Source: Spongiibacter pelagi (GTDB lineage Bacteria > Pseudomonadota > Gammaproteobacteria > Pseudomonadales > Spongiibacteraceae). Taken from it: DNA of 64,000 nt. The DNA is taken from NCBI RefSeq assembly GCF_014705705.1, contig NZ_JACXLD010000009.1, positions 1-64,000 on the forward strand. The letters are read 5' to 3'. Position numbers and translations under genes: made by a program. This document shows positions 53,478-62,793 of this stretch, one piece after another. The notes beneath the pieces were generated by a model. The model was not told where the DNA came from and did not search any database. It was given only the letters and a program-made list of their open reading frames with translations. The first letter of the stretch is position 1, and every line of letters begins with the position of its first letter.

Positions 53478-54856
53478 GAGTTTTGCGGACGCGGGCCACG
53501 ACGCCGGCGGCGGGGGCGGCGTTTGTCGTTGTTGCTGGGTTGGCGGATGTGGCGCGCCATGGCGTTGCGGGCGTCTGGGTGAGATTCTTGAAACGCTTGC
53601 CACCACTGGCCAAGGCCGGCTTCAACTTCACCGACTTGTTCGCGCAAGAGTAGAAAATCGAATCCAGCGCGGAAATAGCGGTGCTCCAGCAGTTGTTCGG
53701 CGCGCTTACCTTGGCGGCGATTCAGCCGTAGCTGCAATTCCCAGATATCGCGCATGGGTAGCGAGAAGCGTTTGGGAATGGCAATGCTTTGTTGCTGGCG
53801 GTGCAATACCCGCTCGGCGGCTTGGTGCAGGGCGGGAATCTCAGGTTCGCCTTCGGCAATTAATTGGGCGAGTAATTCTTTCACTGCGGGCCATAGCAGG
53901 ATTGCATAGAGGAAGGCCGGTGTTACCGGTTTGTCTTCGGCAATGCGTGCATCAGTATTGGCCAAGCCTTGCTGTATGAAATTTTCAGCGTTGGGAAGAT
54001 TTTGATCCAGCAGTTTCTGGGTTGCAGGAAACAGCGGATTAAATAGATCGTAGCGTCTGAGCAGGGCGTAGGTTTGCAGACCACGGCCATTCATCAGCAA
54101 TTTAATCACTTCGTCAAACATGCGCGCCGGGGCAATATCTTGCAGCAACGGCGCCAGTTTTTTGAGCGGAGCTTCGGTGCCGGGCTCAATGTCAAAGTTC
54201 AGCTTGGCTGCGAAGCGCACAACCCGCAACATGCGCACGGGATCTTCGCGGTAGCGGGTTTCCGGGTTGCCAATCACGCGAATAACGCGGTTTTTCAAAT
54301 CCTCAACGCCGCCGACAAAGTCGTAAACGCAGAAATCTTTACTGCTGTAATACAGCGCATTGATGGTCAGGTCGCGGCGGGCCGCATCGTCATCGATATC
54401 GCCAAACACATTATCGCGCAGCAACATGCCGGAGGCATTGCGAGCCGCCGCATTTTTAGAGGGCGCGGCATCTTGTTGTTCGTGGTGGGCGCGGAAGGTG
54501 GTGACTTCGATCACCTCGTGGCCAAAGCGCACGTGAACGATCTTGAAGCGGCGGCCAATAATGCGGCTATTGCGGAATTGGCGGCGCACTTCTTCGGGGG
54601 TGGCGCTGGTGGCAATATCAAAGTCTTTGGGTTGGCCTTCCAGCAAAATATCGCGCACGCCGCCGCCGACCAGATAGGCTTCGTATCCCGCGCTATTGAG
54701 TCTTGAGATGACTTTTAGTGCGCTGTCGCTGATTTGCTTGCGGGAGATGCCGTGCTGATCGCGGGGAATTTTGCGGGGGCCACTACTGGTCGCGCCTTGG
54801 CGCGAAAATCGCGAAGTGATTTTGTGCCAGAGGCTGCCGCTTGCGCTGGTGGTCAT
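53474..54856 (-). CDS. pcnB: Poly(A) polymerase I
   Basis: A 460-aa class II nucleotidyltransferase that adds poly(A) tails to RNA 3' ends and promotes decay. LVGGGVRDILL (62-72) and KDFDIAT with Asp78/Asp80 form the catalytic site. DAARRDLTINALYY is the RRD motif that separates it from CCA-adding enzymes together with the longer length. The C-terminus is a very basic Arg tail (RRPRRRRRGPRPQ), typical for RNA binding by PcnB. Expressed from an extended -10 promoter just upstream. Confidence 0.96.
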   Translation of the reverse strand: MTTSASGSLWHKITSRFSRQGATSSGPRKIPRDQHGISRKQISDSALKVISRLNSAGYEAYLVGGGVRDILLEGQPKDFDIATSATPEEVRRQFRNSRIIGRRFKIVHVRFGHEVIEVTTFRAHHEQQDAAPSKNAAARNASGMLLRDNVFGDIDDDAARRDLTINALYYSSKDFCVYDFVGGVEDLKNRVIRVIGNPETRYREDPVRMLRVVRFAAKLNFDIEPGTEAPLKKLAPLLQDIAPARMFDEVIKLLMNGRGLQTYALLRRYDLFNPLFPATQKLLDQNLPNAENFIQQGLANTDARIAEDKPVTPAFLYAILLWPAVKELLAQLIAEGEPEIPALHQAAERVLHRQQQSIAIPKRFSLPMRDIWELQLRLNRRQGKRAEQLLEHRYFRAGFDFLLLREQVGEVEAGLGQWWQAFQESHPDARNAMARHIRQPSNNDKRRPRRRRRGPRPQNS

Positions 54857-54892
54857 TAATAAGGCGTCGATTAGGTAGTTATAAACCGCCGC

Positions 54893-54901
54893 ATTCTAGC
54901 A
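54893..54901 (-). promoter_or_regulatory. pcnB extended -10 promoter
   Basis: On the minus strand TGCTAGAAT: extended -10 TGn plus TAGAAT, about 37 bases before the pcnB ATG. The -35 region is weak, as is normal for this promoter class. Confidence 0.5.
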
Positions 54902-55035
54902 CAGGACGCAGAATGAGGTTTATTGAACAAGAAATTAGGAACTTTTGAGAAGTGAGTAGAGTCTGAAAGAGGTAAATAAATTAGGCTGCCAGTTTTAGCG
55001 GTGGAATTTAAGAAGAAGAATTTTCAGGGCTCCAG

Positions 55036-55146
55036 AAACGAATAAGGGGAAGATAATCTTCCCCACCCAGGTCTCTTTGCTATCGCTATTATTTTTATTG
55101 TTTCTTCGTTTGTTATTTTTATTATCGTATTTATTGTTCTTTTGCG
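55036..55146 (-). ncRNA. Candidate CrcZ-like Hfq/Crc-binding small RNA
   Basis: A predicted transcript of about 110 nt, from the sigma54 promoter at 55156-55171 to the hairpin at 55046-55064. The 5' half is A-rich and carries AAnAAnAA octamers at 55131-55138 (AACAATAA), 55110-55117 (AATAACAA) and 55095-55102 (AACAATAA), with overlapping weaker ones. These ARN triplets are the Hfq distal-face motif that Hfq/Crc recognises. The 3' part is GGGGAAG-ATTAT-CTTCCCC followed by TTATTCGTTT, a plausible terminator. Position between cbrB and pcnB, and control by CbrB boxes, match Pseudomonas CrcZ. It is shorter than P. aeruginosa CrcZ (about 400 nt). Existence and ends are inferred from sequence. Confidence 0.6.
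55046..55064 (-). terminator. Terminator-like hairpin of the candidate sRNA
   Basis: GGGGAAGAT-A-ATCTTCCCC is a perfect dyad (effective 7-bp stem, 5-nt loop). On the minus strand it is followed by TTATTCGTTT. It would end the sRNA and separate it from pcnB. Confidence 0.55.
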
Positions 55147-55155
55147 GCGTATAAA

Positions 55156-55171
55156 AGCATTTGCTGTGCCA
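55156..55171 (-). promoter_or_regulatory. Sigma54 promoter of the candidate sRNA
   Basis: Minus strand TGGCACAGCAAATGCT: perfect -24 TGGCAC, and ATGC instead of TTGC at -12, with GG-to-GC spacing exactly canonical. Initiation is expected near 55146. Confidence 0.65.
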
Positions 55172-55228
55172 GTTTTTAAAATTCCTTATTTATCAATGAG
55201 ATAAATATTTTTTCGCCAAATTTTACGC

Positions 55229-55293
55229 GTTACAGTAATGTGTATTGTTACCTATATAAACGGGCTTTGTTACGTAGATGGGAAAAGGGTAAC
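55229..55293 (-). promoter_or_regulatory. Candidate CbrB upstream activating sites
   Basis: Four GTTAC/GTAAC elements: 55229-55233, TGTTAC at 55246-55251, TGTTAC at 55268-55273 and GTAAC at 55289-55293. The last two form TGTTAC-N15-GTAACG, close to the TGTTAC-N13/14-GTAACA palindrome reported for CbrB in Pseudomonas. The outer pair belongs to a perfect ACGCGTTAC/GTAACGCGT dyad. They lie 60-120 bp upstream of the sigma54 promoter, the enhancer range. Confidence 0.6.
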
Positions 55294-55316
55294 GCGTATA
55301 TCGCCGGGACAAGTGC

Positions 55317-56756
55317 TTAGCTGCGTGCCCCGGCAGTGCGATTGGATTTTTTGCGCGGAATGCCCAAGCGCTGGCGGCGCTCCCATAGGCATTTGCGGCT
55401 GACCCCCAGTTTTTGCGCCAATTCGGTCTCGCTCATGGAGTCTTGGTGCTCCAGTACAAAGCGCTGGAAATAGTCTTCCAATGACAGGTCTTCAACCGGG
55501 TCGAGACCACGGGTACGGCCACTGCGGCGCTCGCTGTTTTGGGTGCTGCGGCGGCGCTCGCTGGCCGATTCAGGCGGGCGGCCACGAATTTGGCTGATAT
55601 CTACCAGTTCAAGGTCGATATCCAGTAGCTCGTTATCGATCTCGTCGCCATCACAGAGAATCACCGCGCGTTCTACGGCGTTTTCCAATTCGCGGATATT
55701 GCCGGGCCAAACATAGGTGGTGATCGCTTGAATGGCTTTAGGGCTGAAGTGCAAGGGGCCGCGTCCCATGGCTTCGCTGCGTTGCTTTAGGAAGCTTTCG
55801 GCAATTTCCAGAATATCGCGTCCGCGATCGCGCAGTGGGGGTAGCTCCAGTTTCATAACATTGATCCGGTAATAAAGGTCTTCCCGGAATTTACCGTTAT
55901 GGGCCATGTCTTTGAGATCGCGGTGGGTTGCGCAAATCAGGCGCACATCAACCTTGTAAGAATCGACGGAGCCGATACGGCGGATTTCATCTTCCTGAAT
56001 AAAGCGCAGTAGTCGCGCCTGCGCTTCCAGTGGTAATTCGCCAATTTCATCCAAAAACAGGGTGCCGCCATCGGCGGCTTCAATCAGGCCGATGCGATTG
56101 GCATTGGCGCCAGTAAACGCGCCTTTTTCATAGCCGAACAGCTCGGATTCAATCAGGGTTTCTGGAATGGCGGCGCAGTTTACGCAGATGATCTGTTTGC
56201 CGGCGCGCTGGCTCTGCGCGTGAATGGCGCGAGCAACCAGTTCTTTACCGGTACCGGTTTCGCCGTGAATCAATACCGTGGCATCGGTGGGGGCGGTGCG
56301 GCTGATATGCTGGTAGAGGGTCTGCATGGGTTTGCAGTTGCCGATCATGCCAAAGTGGCTAGTGCCGCTGATATGGCGTGGTGACGAAGGAAGCTGCTGC
56401 TCGTCGCGCGGATTGTTTTCCAATATATAGGCCACAGATTCCAGCATTTCGTCGTGGTCGAAGGGTTTGGCGATGTAGTCGATCGCGCCCATTTTCATTG
56501 AATCGACCGCAGATTTCAGGCTGGCGTAGCTGGTCATAATCAGCACGGGGCGTTCGGTCTTGCTAATCAGGTCGGTGCCGGGGGCGCCGGGCAGGCGCAG
56601 ATCACTGATGATGAGGTCGAACTGATCCAGCTCGTGGTGCTGGCAGGCGTCGTCCACCGAATTAGCGAGGCTGACCTCGTAACCATTGCGCTCTAACAGT
56701 TTCTGCAGGGCGTGGCGAATGACGTCTTCGTCTTCAACTATCAGTATTTGTGGCAT
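55317..56756 (-). CDS. cbrB: Sigma54-dependent response regulator CbrB
   Basis: A 479-aa NtrC-class activator. It has a receiver with Asp52 (IISDLRLPG), an AAA+ domain with [14 protein letters not shown] and [11 protein letters not shown], and a C-terminal Fis-type HTH ([20 protein letters not shown]) after a basic Arg/Ser-rich linker. In Pseudomonas CbrAB controls use of amino acids and the carbon/nitrogen balance and activates the RNA CrcZ. Placement between cbrA and pcnB is conserved. It lies 61 bases after cbrA; the gap contains a TGTTAC box (56795-56800). Confidence 0.93.
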   Translation of the reverse strand: MPQILIVEDEDVIRHALQKLLERNGYEVSLANSVDDACQHHELDQFDLIISDLRLPGAPGTDLISKTERPVLIMTSYASLKSAVDSMKMGAIDYIAKPFDHDEMLESVAYILENNPRDEQQLPSSPRHISGTSHFGMIGNCKPMQTLYQHISRTAPTDATVLIHGETGTGKELVARAIHAQSQRAGKQIICVNCAAIPETLIESELFGYEKGAFTGANANRIGLIEAADGGTLFLDEIGELPLEAQARLLRFIQEDEIRRIGSVDSYKVDVRLICATHRDLKDMAHNGKFREDLYYRINVMKLELPPLRDRGRDILEIAESFLKQRSEAMGRGPLHFSPKAIQAITTYVWPGNIRELENAVERAVILCDGDEIDNELLDIDLELVDISQIRGRPPESASERRRSTQNSERRSGRTRGLDPVEDLSLEDYFQRFVLEHQDSMSETELAQKLGVSRKCLWERRQRLGIPRKKSNRTAGARS

Positions 56757-56817
56757 GCCGAATTCCTCAGGTAAGCCCCTTTATTATGAGGCGTTGTTAC
56801 CTATCTGTGCCGTAGTG

Positions 56818-59805
56818 TCAGCCTTCTAGTGTGTCACCATTGGTGTCTGTTGCCAATGGTAACAGTATCCACACCCGCGTGCCGTGAGGTGGCTCAAGCG
56901 TTGGGGAGGCGGGAGTCAGAGGGCTCTCGATAGTAATGGTGCCGCTAAAATCTTTGACAATGCTGTACACCAGCGCCAGTCCAAGGCCGGTGCCCTTGCC
57001 CGGTTCTTTGGTGGTGAAAAAAGGTTCGAATAGGCGATCTTGCAGGCTTTGGTCTATTCCTTCGCCCTGATCGGTAACGGTGATTTGCAGGTGAGCTTCG
57101 CTGTGTTCGGCAAGCTCGGCCGCAATCGTTACCACGCTGCCGTTGGGGCTGGCATCGCGAGCATTGGAGAGCAGGTTGACGAACACCTGAACTAGCCGCT
57201 GGGTGTCGGCTTGCACGCAATATTGTGGGTCGCAGCGATTTTCAAATTGAATATGTTTGGCTTCGCGGTCGAGGCTGAGTAGCTGTATCGCCTCTTCTGC
57301 GCAGTGTTGAACATTGGCACTGCCCTGCCCCGGCGCGTGGTGGTTGCTACCGGTATGAGCAAAATTGACCAAGCTCTGTACGATGCTGGTAATACGCTGG
57401 GTTTGCTTAACAATTTGTTCGGCGCTTTCGAGGGTATCGGGATTATCTGATTCATAGCGCAAATTCTGCGCTAGGCAGGCGATGCCGGTGACCGGGTTGC
57501 CGATTTCATGGGCGACGCCCGCTGCTAGCCGACCAATTGAGGCCAGTCGTTCTTGGTGGGTCAGTTCGCTTTCTAAGAGCTGAGTATCGGTGATGTCTTC
57601 CACCACAATAATCAGTTCGTCGCGGCCCTGAATTTGGGATTCGGTTTTATGCAGATTGAGCCAAAGTTTACCCGCCGGCGTATTCAATTCATGACGGCTC
57701 CAGTGCACATCGCTGCAAGAACCAAAGGTCAGCAGGCAGTTTGCCCAGGCATCGGGTAAATCCAGCATGGATGAGCCCAAGACCTGATGGCTGGCGACTC
57801 CGCTTATGGCGGACATGGTCTTATTCCACAGCAGAATTTCCTGATCTGAACCCAGCGAACAAACCCCAATGGGGAGCTGTTCGAGCGTCTCTCGGTGATA
57901 GCGGCGCAGGCTGTCGAGGTCGGCAGCCAGACCTGTGAGGTTGGCTTGATAGGTTTCCAGCCGGGTTTCGATCAGGGTGATGTCTTCGCCATCGCCAATC
58001 AGTCCGGCCGTGTAGGGCAAGCTGTTATCAATGATGCGCCGAGCGATTGAGGGCCCCATCAGGCCGGAGAGATTCACTTCAATCTGATCGCGCAATCGTC
58101 GTAAGGCGTAGGGCCGGTTTTCATCAGCGAGTAGATTGAGTTCTGTAAGGGCGCGTCCCAGCTCTTGAGAAGCGACCGCGTGGCCGAGATGCTCGCTCAG
58201 ACGTTCACCCATTTCGCGGGCATTGCTCAAGTTGAGGCGGCTGCGACCGGGGCGGTTAAGGTCGTCGATATTACAGGTGGCGGCAGCGGCTTTTTCCTCG
58301 CGGGAGGTTTTGGTGAATAGCGAGGTGAGAGCAAAAACCAAGCTATTGGCGACCAAGGCGAAGGAGGTTACTTGTACCCAATTGGCGTCATTGTATAGCG
58401 CTCTAAACATGGGGAGCTCGGGCCGGGGAAATAGCTCGAATCCCAAGCTGGGAATAAGCAGCCAAAGCAGCCAGATTGAGCCGCCGGTAATCATGCCGTA
58501 GATGGCACCGCGCCGGTTGGCGGTTGGCCAGTACAGCACACCGATAATCGCGGGGCCGAGTTGTGCGCAACCGGAGGTGGTGAGCAGCATCAAGGTACTG
58601 AGCTGATGCTGGTGTGGCAGCAGCAGATACAAAACAAAGCCCGCAAAAATAGACAAGACAATTAAGGTTTGCCGGGCGCGGAGCAGCCAGTTATACACAT
58701 CATCGCGCTGTTTTCTAAATGACAGCAAGGGCAGAAACAGGTGGGTCAGAGTCATAGACGCCAGTGACAGCGTGCTGACCATAATCGTGCCGCTGGCCGC
58801 AGAAAGACCGCCCAGAAAGACAATTAAGGCCAGTGCATCGCTGTTGAGGTATTGAGTGATGTGCAGCACGGCATAGTCGCCGCCTTCAAAGCCGGTGCTG
58901 CGGGCCGCCCAGAGCAGGGGAGCAATCGGTAAGCTCATGGCGAGCAAAAACAGCGGTAGGCCCCAGCTGGCTATGCGTAGTTTTTTATAGCCGGACTCTT
59001 CCGCATAGAGGAGTTGAAAGGCGCTCGGTAGGGCCAGTGCCATACCAAAGAAGCTGATGAACATAATCCGCAGGGAGTTTTGATCGGCCTGTTTGGGAAG
59101 TTGGGATTGGGGGGCGTCGAGGAACTGTTCGCGAAAGCTGTCCCAGCTGCCGAAAATGGCGTAGCTAGCAACAGCGCCGATCACCAATAGGGCGATGAGT
59201 TTGATCACAGATTCAAAAGCGAGTGCGGCAATTAACCCTCGGTGACTATCGCGGGCATTGAGGGTGCGCGAGCCGAACATCACGGTGGAAATCGCGATCA
59301 AGATGCAAAATAAAAGGCCGGCGATGCCGTGGAGATAAAATCGCTCGCCGTGCTCCAGTGTGCGGGTGAATAAAAACGAGGCGGATTCTGCAACCACTTC
59401 AATTTGAATGGCGATCAACGGCAGCATGGCCAGCGCCATGATAATGGAGGCAATGCCACCGACCGCCTGACTGCGATAACGGAAGCTAAGCAAGTCGGCG
59501 ATGGAGCTTAAACGGTAGGTTTTGCAAACATGATAGAGCGGCCGGATCAGCACCGGGGTGAGAAAAAATACCGCGCAGATGCCCAGATAATAATTGAGAT
59601 AACCAATACCGTATTGCGCGGCCAGCCCGGTAATGCCGAAATAGGCAAAGCCCGAGGCGTACACCCCAAGCGCCAACACATAGATGAACGGGTGGGAAAC
59701 AATCCGTTCCGGAATCAGCTTTTTCTCAGCGGCGTTGGCTACCCAAAATAGAAAAAACAGGTAGGCGATGGTGATGAATAGCAGAGTGGCGCTATTAAAG
59801 TTCAT
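56818..59805 (-). CDS. cbrA: Transporter-like sensor histidine kinase CbrA
   Basis: A 995-aa hybrid of a transporter and a kinase. The N-terminal half (about 1-510) has roughly 13 membrane segments of the sodium:solute symporter (SLC5) fold; a linker (about 515-620) and a PAS domain (about 640-740) follow. The HisKA domain has His766 (AAGVAHEIGNPVTGIA), the N-box is FVNLLSNARDA and the G-box GKGTGLGLALV. P. putida CbrA is reported to transport histidine and phosphorylates CbrB. The start overlaps cbrX by 11 bases, suggesting translational coupling. Confidence 0.95.
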   Translation of the reverse strand: MNFNSATLLFITIAYLFFLFWVANAAEKKLIPERIVSHPFIYVLALGVYASGFAYFGITGLAAQYGIGYLNYYLGICAVFFLTPVLIRPLYHVCKTYRLSSIADLLSFRYRSQAVGGIASIIMALAMLPLIAIQIEVVAESASFLFTRTLEHGERFYLHGIAGLLFCILIAISTVMFGSRTLNARDSHRGLIAALAFESVIKLIALLVIGAVASYAIFGSWDSFREQFLDAPQSQLPKQADQNSLRIMFISFFGMALALPSAFQLLYAEESGYKKLRIASWGLPLFLLAMSLPIAPLLWAARSTGFEGGDYAVLHITQYLNSDALALIVFLGGLSAASGTIMVSTLSLASMTLTHLFLPLLSFRKQRDDVYNWLLRARQTLIVLSIFAGFVLYLLLPHQHQLSTLMLLTTSGCAQLGPAIIGVLYWPTANRRGAIYGMITGGSIWLLWLLIPSLGFELFPRPELPMFRALYNDANWVQVTSFALVANSLVFALTSLFTKTSREEKAAAATCNIDDLNRPGRSRLNLSNAREMGERLSEHLGHAVASQELGRALTELNLLADENRPYALRRLRDQIEVNLSGLMGPSIARRIIDNSLPYTAGLIGDGEDITLIETRLETYQANLTGLAADLDSLRRYHRETLEQLPIGVCSLGSDQEILLWNKTMSAISGVASHQVLGSSMLDLPDAWANCLLTFGSCSDVHWSRHELNTPAGKLWLNLHKTESQIQGRDELIIVVEDITDTQLLESELTHQERLASIGRLAAGVAHEIGNPVTGIACLAQNLRYESDNPDTLESAEQIVKQTQRITSIVQSLVNFAHTGSNHHAPGQGSANVQHCAEEAIQLLSLDREAKHIQFENRCDPQYCVQADTQRLVQVFVNLLSNARDASPNGSVVTIAAELAEHSEAHLQITVTDQGEGIDQSLQDRLFEPFFTTKEPGKGTGLGLALVYSIVKDFSGTITIESPLTPASPTLEPPHGTRVWILLPLATDTNGDTLEG

Positions 59806-59977
59806 TCTCTTTCCGTTGGCGCAGGCTGTTAAAGAAAATAAAGAGAATCAGCAGACCCCATAAAATATGAAAGCGATACCAGCTGCGGTTGCTTTCTTCG
59901 AACAGCCAATTGCCAATGCCGGGCTCGAGAATGGCCAGCATAAATAGAATAAAAAGTAAGGTGGAATGGGTACGCAT
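59795..59977 (-). CDS. cbrX: Small membrane protein CbrX
   Basis: A 60-aa protein from Met 59977 with two membrane segments (about 6-22 and 38-54) and a basic/acidic tail (RQRKENEL). It sits directly upstream of cbrA and overlaps it by 11 bases, as the small ORF named cbrX does in Pseudomonas, where it affects CbrA translation. The longer frame from 60067 enters gluQ and is unlikely. The identity rests on position, size and topology. Confidence 0.75.
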   Translation of the reverse strand: MRTHSTLLFILFMLAILEPGIGNWLFEESNRSWYRFHILWGLLILFIFFNSLRQRKENEL

Positions 59978-60014
59978 AGTGAAGTCGTGCTTAGCGCCGA
60001 ATAAAGAAATCTTT

Positions 60015-60881
60015 TTATACAGTAATCTTGGTGCTTCTGGTGATTTTTCCGCTATCCCAGTGGGCAATTCCCCAGTCGAGAATTTCCCTGCAGCTCGCTC
60101 CGGCCGGTGCCGGGGCTTGGCCGAGATAGCCTAAAACTTGCCGCAGATTTTGCTCTGGGCTGTGGTTATCAATTGCCGGGGCGTGCCCCTGTTTACTCAG
60201 CTTATCGCCCTCGGGCGTGACTAAGATAGGCAGGTGTAAATAGCTGGGAGCTGCCGCGCCAAGATGCTCAAACAACCATTGTTGTGGCGGTGTCGATTCC
60301 AATAAATCGATGCCGCGCACCACATGGGTCACTCCCTGAAAAATGTCATCGACTACGACCGCAAGCTGATAGGCGTACAAACCGTCGCGGCGTTTGAGTA
60401 CCACATCGCCAATAGTGCTGGCATCTAAATGGATTTCTCCCTGTAGGCGATCTTGCCAGATAGAATTTGTAGCAGGCGCACGTAGGCGAACGGCGGCATC
60501 ATTCTTATCCAGCTTGGCAATGCAGTCGCCAAGATGAATGCCTTGCTGATCGGCAAGTTGGCGGCGGGAGCAGCTACAGTAAAACGCCTGCTGCTGATCG
60601 AGCAGGGTTTGCAATGCACTTTGGTAGGCGTCGTGGCGGGTGCTTTGCCACAGTATGTCACCGTCCCAGTTCAGGTCGTGGCATTGCAGTGCTTCAATAA
60701 TCAGTTGGTCGGCGCCGACTTGCTCGCGGGGCGGGTCCATATTCTCAATGCGCAACAACCATTTTCCTTGGTTGGCGCGAGCATCCAAATAGCTAGCGAC
60801 CGCAGTGCACAGTGAACCGAGGTGAAGGGGGCCAGTCGGCGACGGTGCGAATCGGCCAATATAGTGTGTCTGTTCAGACAT
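60015..60881 (-). CDS. gluQ: Glutamyl-Q tRNA(Asp) synthetase
   Basis: A 288-aa truncated glutamyl-tRNA synthetase paralogue that attaches glutamate to queuosine 34 of tRNA-Asp. Class I motifs are PSPTGPLHLGS (13-23) and KLSKQ. The zinc site is visible as YCSCSRRQL and GDC. The anticodon-binding domain of GltX is absent, as expected. It lies 65 bases after dksA, with which it is usually co-transcribed, and upstream of cbrX-cbrA. Confidence 0.96.
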   Translation of the reverse strand: MSEQTHYIGRFAPSPTGPLHLGSLCTAVASYLDARANQGKWLLRIENMDPPREQVGADQLIIEALQCHDLNWDGDILWQSTRHDAYQSALQTLLDQQQAFYCSCSRRQLADQQGIHLGDCIAKLDKNDAAVRLRAPATNSIWQDRLQGEIHLDASTIGDVVLKRRDGLYAYQLAVVVDDIFQGVTHVVRGIDLLESTPPQQWLFEHLGAAAPSYLHLPILVTPEGDKLSKQGHAPAIDNHSPEQNLRQVLGYLGQAPAPAGASCREILDWGIAHWDSGKITRSTKITV

Positions 60882-60946
60882 GGAATCGGAATAGTGGGCC
60901 AGCCAATGCCGGCCCGGTAGGAGCGCGTGGTGTTACAGCCTGGAAA

Positions 60947-61384
60947 TCAGCCGCGTTCTTGGCGCTCTTTGATTTCGTCCAGAGTTTTGCAATCGATACA
61001 CAGGGTGGCAGTGGGGCGAGCTTCCAAACGCTGGATGCCGATTTCAACGCCGCAGGTATCGCAGTAGCCGTAATCGTCTTCATCAATCAGGTCGATAGTG
61101 GAGTCGATTTTCTTAATCAGCTTGCGCTCGCGGTCGCGGGTGCGCAGTTCAAGGCTGAACTCCTCTTCCTGAGTTGCCCGGTCTGCTGGGTCTGGGAAAT
61201 TGGCCGCTTCGTCCTTCATATGAGTTACGGTGCGATCCACTTCTTCCATCAACTCGGATTTCCAGTTGAGCAGAATTTGCCGAAAGTGGTCTTTCTGGGC
61301 GTCATTCATATACGCTTCACCCTTTTTCGCTTTGTACGGGGTGAAACCTTTTAAGTTCTCTGGAGCTTTTTGTTTCGCAGGCAT
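60947..61384 (-). CDS. dksA: RNA polymerase-binding transcription factor DksA
   Basis: A 145-aa protein that works with ppGpp in the RNA polymerase secondary channel. The coiled coil carries the tip motif DPADRA (two acidic residues, about 68-73). The zinc finger is complete: CDTC and CIDC separated by 17 residues. The order dksA-gluQ is widely conserved. GC-rich discriminator-type promoters for typA and tRNA-Phe in this window are the kind DksA acts on. Confidence 0.97.
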   Translation of the reverse strand: MPAKQKAPENLKGFTPYKAKKGEAYMNDAQKDHFRQILLNWKSELMEEVDRTVTHMKDEAANFPDPADRATQEEEFSLELRTRDRERKLIKKIDSTIDLIDEDDYGYCDTCGVEIGIQRLEARPTATLCIDCKTLDEIKERQERG

Positions 61385-61629
61385 ACTTGGCCCTCTTATC
61401 CTTACACGCAGAGCGACAACGTCCTTCTAAGTATAGGTGCTGTGCCGCTAAAGCGGGAAAACTACCAGATAAGCCCCGCCTGCGCCAGCGCTACTTATCC
61501 TGAGCGTGCCGCTAGTCGAGAGTGCAGGCTAAATCGCGTATACCAGCGGCAATCATCGGGCTGCTACACTAGCGCGCGATTTGATCCGGTGCGAACGCCG
61601 GATTTAAACCTGAATTTGTGGAGACAGCC

Positions 61630-62784
61630 ATGTCATTTGCCAGTCGCGTTGCGGATATTGAGCCATTCCGCGTGGTGGAGGTGCTGACCCGTGCCAAGGA
61701 GTTGGCGGCGGCGGGGCGAGATATTGTGCACATGGAGGCGGGCGAGCCAGATTTTGCGACCGCCGAGCCGATTGTCGCTGGGGCGCGTGCCGCCATGGAA
61801 AGAGGCGATACGTATTACAGTCAGGCGGCGGGTATTCCCGAGCTGCGGCGGGCCATTTCCGAGTTTTACCGCACTGACTACGGGCTGGATGTGCCTGCCG
61901 AGCGTATTATGGTGACGCCGGGTGCCTCGGGTGCGCTACTGCTATTGTCGGCGCTATTGATTGAACCCGGTGATGGCATGTTGATGACCGATCCCGGGTA
62001 TCCCTGCAATCGCAATTTTCTGCGTTTGGTCGAAGGGCGCGGGCAGCTTGTGCCAGTAGGGCCAGAAGATCGCTATCAACTCACACCGGAATTGGCGGCC
62101 AAGCACTGGCAGGCCAATACCAAGGGCGCGCTGGTGGCTTCGCCGGCGAACCCCACCGGGGAAATTTTGACCGCTGAGCAGCTTAAAGGGCTCTATGAGT
62201 TATGCGCTGAGCGCAGTGGCTATCTGATTGTTGATGAGATTTATCACGGCCTGAATTATGGGGTGGAGGCGCCTAGCATCCTCTCGATTACCGATCAGGC
62301 GTTTGTCATTAATAGTTTTTCAAAATACTTCGGTATGACCGGTTGGCGATTGGGCTGGTTGGTGGCTCCGGAAAACGCGATTCCAGCGCTCGAGCGTTTG
62401 GCTCAGAATCTGTTTATTTCCATGTCGACCATGGGGCAATACGGCGCGTTGGAGGCGTTTAGTCCGGAGTGCCGTGCAATTTTAGATGCGCGCCGTGATG
62501 AGTTTGCCCGGCGTCGGGATTTTCTTTACCCCGCATTAACGGACTTGGGGTTTTGTATTCCCAATCTTCCCGCCGGTGCGCTTTATCTTTATGCGGGTAT
62601 TGAGCGTTTCGGTATGAGCAGTCGCGAGTTCTGTTTCAATATGCTGGAAGAACACGGTTTGGCGATTACCCCCGGTGCGGACTTTGGTCAGTTCCGCTCA
62701 GATGAACATGTGCGATTTGCTTATACCACGGGTATGGATCGGCTTGAGGAAGCGGTGCGTCGTCTACAGGCCATTTACGGTTAA
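61630..62784 (+). CDS. Pyridoxal-phosphate aminotransferase, class I/II
   Basis: A 384-aa fold-type I PLP enzyme. Lys232 (NSFSKYFGMTGWRLGW) binds PLP; Arg366-region RFAYTT and ASPANPTGE are substrate and cofactor motifs. ATG 61630 follows GGAG at seven bases; a GTG four codons earlier is less likely. Its substrate is not evident. It corresponds in position to P. aeruginosa PA4722, next to dksA. The Nudix gene follows after nine bases, so they form an operon. Confidence 0.88.
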   Translation: MSFASRVADIEPFRVVEVLTRAKELAAAGRDIVHMEAGEPDFATAEPIVAGARAAMERGDTYYSQAAGIPELRRAISEFYRTDYGLDVPAERIMVTPGASGALLLLSALLIEPGDGMLMTDPGYPCNRNFLRLVEGRGQLVPVGPEDRYQLTPELAAKHWQANTKGALVASPANPTGEILTAEQLKGLYELCAERSGYLIVDEIYHGLNYGVEAPSILSITDQAFVINSFSKYFGMTGWRLGWLVAPENAIPALERLAQNLFISMSTMGQYGALEAFSPECRAILDARRDEFARRRDFLYPALTDLGFCIPNLPAGALYLYAGIERFGMSSREFCFNMLEEHGLAITPGADFGQFRSDEHVRFAYTTGMDRLEEAVRRLQAIYG

Positions 62785-62793
62785 GGAGAAGTT

